Source: Rhabdornis inornatus (Eukaryota; Chordata; Aves; Passeriformes; Rhabdornithidae). Taken from it: DNA of 64,000 bases. Under the pieces are notes generated by a model. It searched no databases. It was not told where the DNA came from and saw only the letters and a list, made by a program, of their open reading frames with translations. The translations under genes were made by a program, and so were the position numbers. The DNA lies in assembly GCA_013397075.1 (NCBI GenBank), contig VWZS01003490.1:300134-364133 (forward strand), given 5' to 3'. Shown piece by piece: positions 1-11,000 of the stretch (its first letter is position 1; each line of letters opens with the position of its first letter).

Positions 1-1085
1 ATAACTTTGTCTGCATTTGCACATCTCTAATTTTTTTCAATTCACTCATTCAAAATACGTTTCTAAAATTCCTGTAATAACTTCTCAATCTTTCTTCCTG
101 ACAAAGTATTACAAGCGAATCAGCATTAAACATACATTTCTTTATTGTAAAGGTTGTTCAACAGTCATGCAACAAACCAACTTTAAAGGTAAAGCAGAGG
201 TTGAAAACAGATCTGAAATGTATTCCCCAGATCACATTTGCCTATAAATCCCACCAAAAATAAATTATTCTTTTAATATCAGGCACACCCTTCTAATGTC
301 TTAGAAGCAGCTAGATATTTTATATCCACAATGAGCTTTCCTACTGCAGGCAAATAAAAATTTTTTCAATATGCTGTATGGAGTATGTGTTCATGTGCCA
401 GAACTACAGAAACCTGTAAATCTTTCTATCCTAGATGGGCAGAATGAATCTCAGATTTAATCACCCTGCTGCATAATCAGGACCACTGATAAGGAGGCAC
501 AGAAAAATTCTGCTAACAGACATCTGATGCATGCACAATGCTGTAGCATGCACAATGCTTTAACACAAAAATAAGAGATTAATCTTCTGTATGTGGCTCA
601 TGAAAAGGACATGAAGACCAAGTCCACACCGACCATTCCAAAAAAAAGTGCCACAAAGAGAAATTAAGCGGCTGTATCCATCTCACTTGAAACCTAAGAC
701 AGCAGAATATCAGCTTCTTTCAGATAACACAACATCTGCTTAAACAAAATGGTAAGCCACAGCATTTATGAATGACTTCACTTTTCCTTCTAATGATGGG
801 ATTTGTTTCATACAAGTTAATAGGCAAAGGTAAATATAAGATGGAATCCTAAGAATCCAAACTGCAGTCACTTCTTCATGCTGTCTTCAGGGAATACCAT
901 CTTTGGCTTCATGAATAAAGAGGTAGGTGATGGTTTTAAAGAATCAGCTCTAAAGATCCTTGAATATTTTAATACAGATAAAATATTGCCAAGCTGCAAA
1001 GCTGTCTCTCTTTCAACAGTACCCTACAAAAATGCAAAGAAATATATACAAAGAGAGAGAGAATGAAAGAGAGAAAAGAGGAAGA

Positions 1086-1159
1086 GAAAAGAAAGAAAGA
1101 AAAGAAAGAAAAGAAAGAAAAGAAAGAAAAGAAAGAAAAGAAAGAAAAGAAAGAAAAGA
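1086..1159. repeat. GAAAGAAAA nonamer microsatellite
   Basis: About eight nearly perfect copies of the 9-base unit GAAAGAAAA, preceded by a looser GA-rich stretch from about 1051. The plus strand is all purine and the minus strand all pyrimidine, so every frame through it is open and yields low-complexity Lys/Glu or Phe/Ser peptides. These are artefacts, not genes. It lies about 1.7 kb beyond the NDUFA4 polyadenylation signal. Confidence 0.95.
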
Positions 1160-2372
1160 TTATTACAATATTTATTACTCGTTTGGCAAGTTTGGCAAAT
1201 AATGGCAACTATTGTCCACTACATTTAACACAGGACAGACATATATCCCAAAAAGAAAAAGGAGGAAGTGTCCTCTCAGGATAATGACTTCTACAATAAT
1301 TAAACTTAGAAAACTTTAAGTTTTGTGTGTTTTTAGGAACAAGTATGCTGTAATGGGCAAAAACAAGTAACATTGAATTAATTGCCTTTTGTTTTCTAGT
1401 CTATCTGTATTTAAATAGCTTAAGCACTTGTTAAATATATTTGAAATATGCATTGAAGTGCCTTTGTTAAGAAAAACATGAGCCTATGCTTTCATCAGCT
1501 GTGAACAAAAGGAATAACCTTGTCTCACCTAAGAATCAGGTTTACTTTCTGGATATTGCTCTTAATCTCCAGAGAATCTGTATTTGAAAAGATGAAATCC
1601 AAACTGCCAGGTACCAAGTTACGAAACACACTTCCCATTTTTACACAACAAACTTTTAAAACTGAACTGAAGTATTGCAACGGAACATTCTACCTGGATC
1701 CAGAGGAACCATTCTCCAAGGACACCTATAGGCTTTGCCCACCACTGAGACCACGAGTCTCATGCCATAACACACATTTTCTTATTCAGACTTCATGAGA
1801 CTTCCAAACGTAAACTGTGAGTGAATCCACCAGTTCAGTACATAATAAAAGGAAAATCTGAACTGCTACCAAATAAACTACATCATTTTACCAACAAGGT
1901 TTTTCCATATAAAATATGAAGTCTTGGCAAATATCTGTTATTTTGCAATTACCACAGAATAGTCTTTCTTCTCCAAGTTCTTGCTGCTTGATTTGACTTT
2001 ATTACTTGTAATAGTTGCCATAGTTATCTGCATTCTTGGAGTCAACTTTAAGCAGAGAATATCAAGACAAGAACAGCTGTGCTCTGTCAGATAGTCCAGA
2101 ATTAATACCCCTTATCCAAGGAAGGGCCAGATGTTCACAGTAAAGCACAAAGAACCTACCATAAGTTACAGACTTGCAAAGATATTTTCTTTTAGACTTC
2201 CCATATCAAGACTCAGCCAAGTACTAAAGTGTAAGATTTTGTTCTCTCTAAAAGGTATTTTTGTTCTTACATGAATAGCTAATTATTTCCCAGAACCTGT
2301 ACCCTCTTCTGCTATGTGCTTCCCTTCCTTAAAACTATGATCCACAGGGAATCTTGAGAATGTTTGTAGAAT

Positions 2373-2407
2373 TTTATTTTTTAAATATTGAAAGTTGTCT
2401 ATTTATT
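2373..2407 (-). promoter_or_regulatory. Possible distal NDUFA4 polyadenylation signals
   Basis: Two minus-strand AATAAA hexamers, at 2402-2407 and 2373-2378, lie about 600 bases beyond the NDUFA4 stop codon. They could terminate a longer 3' UTR isoform, but AATAAA is common in AT-rich DNA and there is no independent evidence of use. Confidence 0.25.
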
Positions 2408-2857
2408 AAAAAACCCCGCTTAATTTGAAGAGAAAAAAGAAAGAAAAGAAACAAAACCTTTTTGTGAGCTCAGTCTGTTTTTTTTCCTTCCCCCCAGCAA
2501 CATATGGCAACATCTGCTCTCTCCCTGATGGGTAACGACTTGTTGGCATTGACTTTTCTGTAAACAAAACTTCTTAAAGTGGCAAGTAGATAAATTCAGG
2601 TGCAATAAAAAAAATATATATGCACACATATAAATACCTGCTTTCAAGTTCTTGAAGTTTGGTATAACTGCCTGAGCATGAAGTTATTTTTCTGAGATCA
2701 ACACACTGAGCATAAAGCCCATCACAACAACTTTGCTTTCCTGTCCACAAAACATGAACTGACTTTTGCTTACTGACAAACCATACAACAGAAACTGTTA
2801 AAAGGAGGATATTGTCACTTTGCAAAATGAAAGAGCAGACATGTCAAGTTTTCAACG

Positions 2858-2863
2858 TTTATT
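2858..2863 (-). promoter_or_regulatory. NDUFA4: NDUFA4 polyadenylation signal
   Basis: Canonical AATAAA on the minus strand, 141 bases past the stop codon and the first such hexamer downstream of it. A T/TG-rich stretch follows within about 40 bases, as expected of a downstream element. This predicts a 3' UTR of roughly 160 bases, ending near 2840. Confidence 0.75.
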
Positions 2864-3003
2864 AAGCCTCGTCAAAACAGTTTCAAACATGACCTAGTGC
2901 TGTGTGAGGCAGATTTGATTATTTCCTGGATGATCAAGCATGACACTTGTGCGGATGGCTTATGGAAGACCTTTCTGTGCAGCTTATGGACATGATTGTG
3001 TTT

Positions 3004-3060
3004 TTAGAAGTCAGGACGATCCTTTTTGAGCCTACTGTAGTCCATATTAATCGAGACAAA
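3004..3060 (-). CDS. NDUFA4: NDUFA4 coding exon 4 (last)
   Basis: Preceded by a pyrimidine-rich tract and TAG acceptor (minus strand, 3061-3065 reads CCTAG). It encodes 18 residues, FVSINMDYSRLKKDRPDF, then TAA at 3004-3006. The human exon encodes the same length, with Tyr-Ser-Val-Asn-Val where this one has Val-Ser-Ile-Asn-Met. The minus-strand 3' UTR continues to about 2840. Confidence 0.95.
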   Translation of the reverse strand, partial: FVSINMDYSRLKKDRPDF

Positions 3061-6000
3061 CTAGGAAAGAGAAAGGAGAAAGTATTAATTAAGAAGCTTG
3101 ACTATACATTTTCTGTATTTACTAAAAATATGCATCATTGAACTCATGTCAGGAAACTGAAATTGTCACAAAAGGAAAGTTTGGTTCAAGTAGCTGTATC
3201 TAGAACTGCAAAGGATGTCAAGGAGGAATTGAAGTCAGAACAGATCCTCTCACATGCTCAGTTTATACTACTAGAATTGGATCCTGCTGCAAGCAATCCA
3301 GAGCAACCCAAAAAGTGACTAGGTACAATCAGTTGACAGCCTAACTGCATATTTTGGCATCCCAGCCTGACAAAAAACATGTTAACTATTAGTTTGATTA
3401 TTTTTAGTTACACCCAGTTTTTAAATTTTTTATACTTTCTTAAAGAAAACACAGCAGCCTACAGCACATTCAAATTACAGCTTTCTGTGCAACTCCTACA
3501 GTAATGCTCAGGTCATCAACTCTTTTCTTTGGAAAAGACTGAGGAAGTTAATATGACAAAGAAGTTTACAATATAAAAAAAAATCTCATCAAAAGCTACA
3601 ACCTGTAAAACAAGAACTTTTTACTAAAGAGTCATCCTAAAATTAGAGTATATGTCCTTTTCATTTCCCACAGGACAGATTTGGAATAAAATGTGCCCAA
3701 TGATACTCACACCCAAATATGGCAAACCCTGAGGCTGTGTTTGCATGTTAAGGCAGAAGGGGAATGCTACACAAGTCATGCACTCTTTAAAAGAATTTGT
3801 GCTGTGCACTATGCAGGATTTGCCAAGTTTAGATATTTACAAACGAGCAACATTCCAGAATTGGCAATGAAAACAAAGAATGAAATGTTCTTGGACTTTT
3901 AAGGGAACCACAATCTCTTTTATTTTGGAAGCGCGGGGCTTTTCTACTTATTTCAATGACTGGAATAGTTGTATATGGTACTGAACAAGACTAGCTTTGA
4001 AAGACTAGCTTTGAAAACACAGTAGGTTTGCTTTTTTTGGTAGCTTGAGAATAATCTTAAAATATTCGTTACAGCAATCTACTAACACAGCACTTCTGTA
4101 AAGCATGATTAAAACATGATCCGTGTCTAGAGAAGGGCAATGAAGCTGGTGAAGGGTATAGAGAGTAAGTCATATGAGGAGTGTCTGAGGGAGCTGTTGT
4201 TGTTCAGCCTCGAGAACACGACGCTCAAGGGAGACTGTCACACTCTACAACTCCCTGAAAAGAGGCTGTAGCCAGGTAGAGGTTGACCTCTTCTCCCAGG
4301 CAACCACCAACACGACAAGAGGACATGACCTCAATCTGTATCAGGGGAAGTTTAGGGATGTTAGGGAACATCAGGAAGAATTTTTTCACTGAAGGATTGT
4401 CATACATTGAAACAGACTGGGTGGGGGTGGAGTCACTATCTCTGGAAGTGTGAAAGAAATGACTGAACACGGCTCTTAGTGCTGTGGTCTAGTTGACAAC
4501 ATGGTGTACTGTCAAAAGTTGAACTCAATAACCTTGGAAGTTTTTTCCAACAAATGATTCTATGATTTTAGAATTTCCATAAACTACCAAATGTTTTAGA
4601 CATCTTTGCACTTCCTCATTAGTTCAATGAATTTATTTGAATATCAACTAAAAAACGTTTCTATTGCATCCAGTCACTTACAATATTGTTTTCAAAAAAT
4701 CAACTGCACACCTAAATTCATGGTTACGTTAAACACTGACATTTTCCTGCAGTGTTTCTCACGAGTAAAGGCCAACAGCTTAGAGCTTAAAAAACTGTAG
4801 TTCAGATCTTTTAGGGTTTTGTTCTTCTCCCTGTAGTTATTTCTAAGTATTATTATCCAGTAAATTCTTTCTTTCACTTATAGCTCCTCTTTTCCTTACA
4901 GTGCAATAAATACGACTGCTTTCATACAGACTCCTTTCACCCCATTATCAACCATCATCAGGAAAGTTTTAAACCTCAAACTCAACCATCTCTGCTCAGA
5001 GTTCTAGAGACAAACAAAAGGAATACATCACTCATCCAACTACTTTCCCATATAATCAAACACCCTGAAGCAGTAGGCTACACCTCTAATATGATGCTTC
5101 CTAAAAATCTCATTTCTCATTTTACCTTGTACTGGTCACTGGGAGACATTTTGTTCCAAGGTTCTGGGTTATTTTTCTTGTCCCAGCTATTGAGAGAAAC
5201 ACAAGATGTGAGAGAATATTAACACTATCTTCAAAATTTAAAAAAAAAAAAAAAATCATATATGTACTGTAGTTATTAGGTCATGGAGTCACCCATCCAA
5301 GCAAGTTTCCACAGAAAACGGCACTGTCCTTTGTCAGCAGTCTCTAAATATCATGGTAAACAAAGAGATCTCCAAATCAAGGAAACCTCCACACACTTAA
5401 TGTCAGCTGATACTGGATCAAGACATGAAGGCCTCCAGAAAAATAAAAACCAAGGCAGTGGAGTGTAACATATGCAGCAAGAGGACTGGCACTGGAGATT
5501 ACTGAATACGTACCTGACATCAGGGTTGAACATTGCCAAACGCATGAGATACAGGCCTGCACCAACACCTCCAGATCCAATGATCACAAACAGAGGGATC
5601 AACTGGAATAGCAACACAAAAAAATTCAGTATTATCCTATGAAATAGCAAAACAGTATTGATACATAACACTTCTGACTGCAGCTATGGCAAGCCAAAGA
5701 ACAATCTTACAGACTTTGAGCCACAAATGCATGGCCCTCTAAACCCCTGGCATAAGTTCCCTGTTTCCAGGACATCCTTGGGGTCATTGATGAACCTGCA
5801 GCTATGAAGAGGCAGGTATGAAAAAATTAGTCTAACATTGAGAAAGACCAAAACCAAACCAAAAATTCCGCCACGTCACGTTTCTGAGACAGACAATCCT
5901 CTCTTCACTGCCGAAACAGCCCCTTCCGTCTGTATTCAGAGAACAAAAAAACACGAGAGTAGGAACGTGGAGGCAAATTGATGGGCAAGAACGGAAGGGC

Positions 6001-6263
6001 CACCTCGAGCCCTGCAGCACAAGCAAGGCCACAGAAACCGGAGGAAAGAAGGGACCTGGCCGCGTCTGCTCGACCAGCTCCGAGCGGTCCGAGCATGCAC
6101 AGGAGTAACAATAGACGGATGGGCGAGGAGGAGGCGACCGGCGCGGCCGGGGGCACCGAGCGGCGGCAGAGAAGGGCGGGCGCGGGCCGGGGCCGGGGCC
6201 TCGGGCTCAGGTACTCACGGCCGGGTGCTTCTTCGCGTGGGTGAGGATAGTGCCTAGCACCAT
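3004..6263 (-). CDS. NDUFA4: NDUFA4 (COXFA4), cytochrome c oxidase-associated subunit, complete
   Basis: Small inner-membrane protein first assigned to complex I and now regarded as a subunit of complex IV (cytochrome c oxidase). Coding exons on the minus strand: 6219-6263, 5514-5602, 5126-5186 and 3004-3060, all with GT-AG borders and compatible phases. They join into 83 codons plus stop; the human protein is 81 as I recall it. The N-terminus carries AKKHP at residues 10-14; a membrane segment follows at about 16-38 (LIPLFVIIGSGGVGAGLY and on). The conserved NNPEPWNK core is at about 50-57, and the tail reads DYSRLKKDRPDF. The start ATG has G at -3 and G at +4. The paralogue C15orf48/NMES1 is excluded by the PEPWNK context and the tail. 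The first nine residues differ clearly from the human ones. It is transcribed away from PHF14. Confidence 0.95.
3061..5125 (-). other. NDUFA4 intron 3
   Basis: About 2.07 kb, GTAAAA donor after ...DQYK and TAG acceptor. It contains an oppositely oriented CR1 at 4126-4570 and a 14-base tandem duplication near 3989-4017. No other features could be supported. Confidence 0.85.
4126..4570 (+). mobile_element. CR1 LINE, 3' fragment
   Basis: A 5'-truncated chicken-repeat-1 copy. It shows the usual CR1 landmarks in order: GAGGGAGCTG...TTGTTCAGCCT near 4186, AGGAAGAATTTTTTCACT near 4374, GTTGAACTCAATAACCTTGG near 4519 and the terminal TGATTCTATGATT near 4555. It is diverged and non-coding. It lies in NDUFA4 intron 3, antisense to the gene. 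Confidence 0.9.
5126..5186 (-). CDS. NDUFA4: NDUFA4 coding exon 3
   Basis: Acceptor CTCTCAATAG and donor AAG|GTAAAA. The first base completes the Ser codon begun in exon 2; then 20 codons, WDKKNNPEPWNKMSPSDQYK, cover the most conserved part of the protein. It has one residue more than human in the WDKKNN/WDRNN segment. Confidence 0.95.
5187..5513 (-). other. NDUFA4 intron 2
   Basis: 327 bases between the GTACGT donor and TAG acceptor, with an A-rich run (plus strand) near 5240-5253. No other content seen. Confidence 0.9.
5514..5602 (-). CDS. NDUFA4: NDUFA4 coding exon 2 (membrane segment)
   Basis: Acceptor TTGCTATTCCAG and donor CAG|GTACGT. It encodes 29 residues plus two bases of a split Ser codon. 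It starts with LIPLF, runs through the Gly-rich transmembrane helix (IGSGGVGAGLYLMRLAMF) and ends NPDV. This helix anchors the protein in the inner mitochondrial membrane. Confidence 0.95.
5603..6218 (-). other. NDUFA4 intron 1
   Basis: 616 bases. The end nearest exon 1 is GC-rich and part of the CpG island; the rest is ordinary unique-looking DNA. The donor is GTGAGTAC and the acceptor TATTCCAG. The long open frames here (for example the minus frame at 5905-6402) are a product of GC content and cross an undetermined base. Confidence 0.85.
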
Positions 6264-6540
6264 GGCGCCGGGGCGGTGGTGGCGGATTGGTGGCGGCGAG
6301 TGCAGGCGAAGATCTCGCTCCCTGCAGGCACTGCAGCGCTGCCCCCTCCTTCGATCGCCGAGCCCCAATGTCACCGAGGCCCCNCGGGCAGCCGGGCAGC
6401 ACCGCCCCACCCCGCCCGCTGCCGTGCGGGCAGCGCCTGCGCCAGGGCTGCCCTCGGCGGGCAGGGCCCGGGAGCCGCGACTGCCTGGCCCGGAGGGCTG
6501 CTGGACTGCTGCCCGCCTCACAGAACGGGCCGCGTTGGAG
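5990..6540 (-). promoter_or_regulatory. NDUFA4: CpG island and promoter of NDUFA4
   Basis: A sharply GC- and CpG-rich block surrounding NDUFA4 exon 1, in contrast to the AT-rich flanks. A minus-strand CCAAT lies at 6286-6290, just upstream of the ATG, and no TATA box is evident. The transcription start is not visible but should lie between about 6270 and 6400. One undetermined base (N) is at 6384. The right edge is cut by a CR1 3' end at about 6521. Confidence 0.75.
6219..6263 (-). CDS. NDUFA4: NDUFA4 coding exon 1
   Basis: Fifteen codons, MVLGTILTHAKKHPA, ending in a GCC|GTGAGTAC donor. The start is chosen because it is in frame with exon 2, has a strong initiation context (GCCATGG) and sits in the CpG island. 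AKKHP matches the family; the residues before it are lineage-variable. The usual human exon has 14 codons. Confidence 0.93.
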
Positions 6541-7130
6541 GGGACCTCAGTGGGTCATTTAATCCAACCTCCCTGCCCAGGCAGGGTCATCCTAGAGCAC
6601 ATGGCACACGATTGCATCTCGACGGTTCTGGAATATCTCTCGTGAGAGACTCCCCAACCTCTCCGGACAATCTGTTCCAGTGTGCGGTCAACTGCACAGT
6701 AAAGAAGTGTTTCCTCGTATTCAGGTGGAACTTCCTGTGCATCAGTTTCTGCTTGTTGCTTTACATCCCACTGCTTGGCACTACCAAGGACAGCCTAGCT
6801 CCATCCCTCTTGACATCTCTTAGAGATACCAATAAAGCTCCCTTTCAGTTATTCCCTTTCGAGGCTGAACAGGCCCAGCTCTCCCAGCCTTTCCTCTTAA
6901 AAGAGATACTCCCCTAATTATCTTTGCCAGCCATCCACAGGGTCTGTTTCAGGAGCTCCCTGTGTTGTACTAGGAACGCCGAGCTGGACACAGCACTCCA
7001 GGTGCAGCCCTCACCAGGGCTGAGCAGAGGGGCAGGATGATCTTCCTCAACCTGCTGGCAATGCTCTTCCTAATGCACCCCAGACACCACTGGTCTCCTT
7101 GGCCACATGGGCACTGCGAGCTCATGCTTT
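6521..7130 (-). mobile_element. CR1 LINE fragment upstream of NDUFA4
   Basis: Minus-strand CR1: the 3' end is at about 6521 (CACAGAACGGG...TTGGAGGGGACCTC) and the body runs right. It includes AATCTGTTCCAGTGTGCGGT near 6669, TGGAACTTCCTGTGCATCAG near 6726, the AGCACTCCAGGTGCAGCCCTC stretch near 6992 and CTTGGCCACATGGGCAC near 7100. It lies about 260 bases upstream of the NDUFA4 ATG, in the same orientation. Open frames through it are not genes. Confidence 0.9.
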
Positions 7131-7534
7131 CTTGGCGTTGTCCTCACACCCGCCTCAGAGACACGGGGCAGAGCCCACCAGGCTTTGCCGAGAGGCGCCT
7201 GCCTGCTCCCTGTGGCATTGGACGGCTGGGAAGGTGTGTGGGAGCAGTGGGTACCTGCACACCCGTGTCTGCCTCTCAGCTGGGTCCCCTTCACTGGGCG
7301 GGCCTGAGCACTCACTAACCTGCGTTAAAACTCAAAGGGGTGGTTTAAAGGTGAGACAAAAGAGTTAAAGAGTTTCATTGTCCTGTAAAGGATACAGGGA
7401 ATGAAATTCATCATAGAATTTCCAACTTAATTCTTTTCCTACAGTCAGGCTGGGAAAAGGTGGGTGTGTACAGGGCACTGAGACAGCCCTATGATTTTCA
7501 AAAGCAGTTTATAATGATACATTACATGTAAGTG
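7131..7534. other. Spacer between two CR1 copies
   Basis: About 400 bases, GC-richer at its left end (to about 7320) than the surrounding spacer. Several overlapping open frames occur on both strands, none recognisable. It may include further degraded repeat, but I cannot support a specific call. Confidence 0.4.
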
Positions 7535-8030
7535 AATCTCCCTGTCTATTCCACCTGGAGTACTGCATCCAGCTCTGAGGTCCCCGTTACAGGAGAGACA
7601 TGGACTTGCTGCAGCAAGCCTGGAGGAGGCCACAAAAGTGATCGGAGGGATGGAGGAGAGGCTGAGAGTTGGGTTGTTCAGCCTGGAGTAGAGAAGAGTT
7701 ATGGAGTGACCCACTTGCAGCCTTCCAGTACATGAAGGGAACCTATAAGAAAGCAGGAGAGGGACTTGTTACAAGGACATGTTGGGATAGGACCTGGGGA
7801 AATGGCTGTAAACTTACAGAGGGTAGGAAGAAATTCTTAACTTAGAGGGTGGTGAGGCACTGGAACAGGTTGTCCAGAGAAGTTGTAGATGCCCCATCCC
7901 TGCAAGTGTTCAAGGCCAGGTAAGATGGGCCTTTGAGCAACCTGGTCTAGTGGAAGGTACCCCTGGTGGGGGTTGCATCTAAATGACCTTCGAAGTCCCT
8001 TCCAACCTGATCCATTTTATGATTCTATTA
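7535..8030 (+). mobile_element. CR1 LINE, 3' fragment
   Basis: Plus-strand CR1 with TGGAGTACTGCATCCAGCTC near 7556, GGTTGTTCAGCCTGGAGTAG near 7672, GGCACTGGAACAGGTTGTCC near 7855 and a 3' end reading GTCCCTTCCAACC...TATGATTCTATT near 7995-8027. It is 5'-truncated and non-coding. It forms an inverted pair with the copy at 6521-7130, separated by about 400 bases. Confidence 0.92.
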
Positions 8031-11000
8031 TATTTTGGCCAAGGTTCCTATAATTATTTAAATATGGCTTGAATTTAATTATTTTTTCTTGGTATATAGT
8101 TTTAAATAAGGAACATGGCTATTTATTGTATGGTACTGTGTCCAAGTGCTGTCTTTTTTTTTCTCCATTACTGTCTGTCTTATACAGAATTGGGAACCTA
8201 AAGCCTATCTTTGGATAGTCTCACTAGCCACTCTGAGGTGTGATTTCTTTCACAAAAGGTAGCCCAAAAGGTAAATTTGTCCCCAGTCATTAAAAAATTC
8301 ATTATTAGGTAAAGGGAATATCATCATGCTACTAACCTAAGACAGAAATAGTCCTTTTTGTAGGTTAGAAGCAAAAGAACTTTGCATGAATGCTCTTCGT
8401 TTCTGTGGCTGTATGACAAAGTAAAATTCTGAAGTAAAAGATAACAAAGTTGCAGAGAATAAATGTATTGAAGCAAATGAATGCCTTCTACTTCACTCCT
8501 TAGTTCCACAGACTGGCTTCTGCTTATTTTCAACCATTGTCTCAAATTGTCTCTGTTACGATAAATTCTAGGAAAAAAATATTCCTTGCATATAATTCAA
8601 AAATTCATTTTTTTCAGATTGCCAGATCCAGTTTAACCTGATAACAGCTAAGTTCAGTAATTTGTACAGATGCATTTGATGTCATTGGGTGGCACAAGAA
8701 AAAAATAGTTATAACAATGTTTTCTTTGGAGCAATGCAATCCTATTGCTTGTCTCCTTCATTTGTTTCAGAGTTGATAAACAGAAAAAGAAAGGAGTCTG
8801 TTAACTGTTCCAGTATTCATTATATCATGGAGACAGTACTTTTCCATTTTTTTTAAATTGAAAGAACAATTTGCTTATGCTAAAACTATGAAAAATGATA
8901 CTATTGCTGCTATTCTTCTACAGAAGATAAATATGTGAAACCTTTAAGAGTAAGTTGGAAGGTTACAGTGCTCATCTCCTAGTAGAGTAGTTGAACTTTT
9001 CACCATATTTGAATTGCAGGAGATAGCAGTTGCTTAAGCAGCTTCAGGAAAACCAGGGAGCAACCAAAGGGGTAGAGGGATAGCCAGAAACCATGTGGGG
9101 CTGCTCAGCAAAACTCCGCTCAGACTGAAACAGTCTGCTTCCTTATGCACAGCCAACATACAGCTAAGTGAAAAAATTTGAAGACTACAAGTATCCTGTT
9201 TCTACACTACTAAGGGAAGATCACCAGAGGTACATTATTTCCACTAGGCTATGACTTGGAAATATTTTTAGGAAAGACATAATGACTTTTATATGCATCT
9301 CAGTATAATTTTTTTTCACAGTGATTTATAGTTTTTGCTATCTTATGCTTTTATGAATTTAAAGAGGCGTAGTACCTGATCAATTTGCAAAATTTGTCAG
9401 GCATTTCATGGACTTTCATAAATATTTGTCATTTTGTACATCAGCATTTATTGCCTGGATCTGGATGACTCAGCTGTTTTGTTGTTGATATACTTGCCTT
9501 ACTATTTATAACACTTGGAATTTTGTGTATGGGAATGAATTTTGCAGACAAAAAAATTAAAGTTTGAAAACAATTAGAAATCAGATGTTTTCGTTCTAGT
9601 TTTGAAAATTTCAAGTTAATATTTTTAAATTTCACACAATGCAGCATTGCTAAAAATGCAACCCCTCACTTGCATCACTTGGCAAAGTTCTGAGTATAAA
9701 CTCAAAGTACCTCATGCATCTTGATGATGGATCCATGGTTCTGAGAAATACCTACTCAGCTGCCAAGTTTGAGTGCTTGTACTGTGCTATAGTTATATAA
9801 ATTGTCTGGGTTAATTTATAGTAATGCTGTCAATATATTGGCCATACTTGAAGACTAACTATTTTCTGTAACTTATCAACCCATTCCCAGAAAGAGAATA
9901 AAGACTGGATAAAGGTTGATAATTTTGCAACTCTCTTTTCTGTCACTTAGCTACTTAGCTACATTTATTCCCTCTTAAGGTTTGGTGCCTTTGTGTTCAC
10001 ACCTGACAATTAAATTTATGATCCTTTAGTTAGACATGTTGCTTCCTTTAATCTGAGTAAAGATATTTTTGCGTAGGTTTCTGCTTTTTAAATAATAAAA
10101 AGCATGGAATATGAATGTGTAAATCCTTCAGATATTTTTGCAAGATTCTGTAATGAACCAGTCCGTTAAGAACTAGGACCTAGACTTGCAGTAGTGCTCA
10201 GCACTGCTGAAAAATCAAGTCCTCAGTATATTGATGCTCTGTCGTTTATGTTTTCCTCTTGTCTTTTGTTGTCCTGTATAGCCTCACCTCATGGCTTCTG
10301 TCTGTCACTGTCCCTCTTTGATTGCTACTGTACCTTGTTCCTGTTGTTAGGCTCAAATGAGCTTTTGATTTCAGAAACAACTTCTATTCCAGATGCTTTG
10401 TTTTAGTTTTTGGTGGCCTTCCTGTTTCTAAAGTCTTAATTCCTCAAACCTTACCTGTCTATATGAATTGATTCATAGAAATCTGCAGATTTCTAATCTG
10501 TTCAACATGAAGTATGGTATGCCTCTCTTTTATTTTTTAAATTTATTTAATTATTTATTTAAAACAACTGATTTTAGCCACAAATATAATCAGGTCTGAT
10601 CTCCTGAAGAACAAGAATCAGAAGTCATAATAAAATCAGGTTATTTGAAAAATTGCACTCTTAAGGTTTCACAAAGTCAGTTCATTAAAAAAAAAAAAGA
10701 AACAGACAAAATTATAGTCAATTTGAAGTTACATATTTTACTTGGAGGAAAGTAGGAAGGAGGGATTAGTAGATTTAGAGATGTTGCAACTGGTTGCTGA
10801 TCAAGAAACTAAATTCATTGTGAATTGTCCTATAGCATCAGGACATTTCTCTGTTAATCCAAACAATGTATAAACTGAGGATTTTCTTTTGGTCTCACCA
10901 GATTTGGTAAAAAGGCAAGGACTTTTAAAAACAGTTCTTAGCGGAGAAAAGACATTATAGGAGAGCAAAATATATTAAAAAACCTCAAAAAATATGTAAA

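Larger units (their letters stand above)
1..2840. other. Intergenic DNA downstream of NDUFA4
   Basis: AT-rich sequence beyond the NDUFA4 3' end. I see no exon-like coding segment; the open frames here are short and have no recognisable protein features. It holds a purine nonamer microsatellite at 1086-1159, a short spaced duplication near 525-559 and possible distal NDUFA4 polyadenylation signals at 2373-2407. Nothing else could be assigned. Confidence 0.6.

Noticed and set aside
960..1284. Lys/Glu and Phe/Ser repeat peptides
   Set aside because: Translation of the GAAAGAAAA microsatellite.
3004..6263. Assignment of the minus-strand gene to the paralogue C15orf48/NMES1
   Set aside because: The NNPEPWNK core and the DYSRLKKDRPDF tail match NDUFA4, as does the position next to PHF14.
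5905..6402. 165-codon minus-strand open frame overlapping NDUFA4 exon 1
   Set aside because: It is in a different frame from NDUFA4, spans the exon-intron border and the N, and owes its length to GC content.
6276..6917. 213-codon plus-strand open frame upstream of NDUFA4
   Set aside because: It runs from the CpG island into an antisense CR1 fragment and crosses the N at 6384. Its second half is translated CR1.
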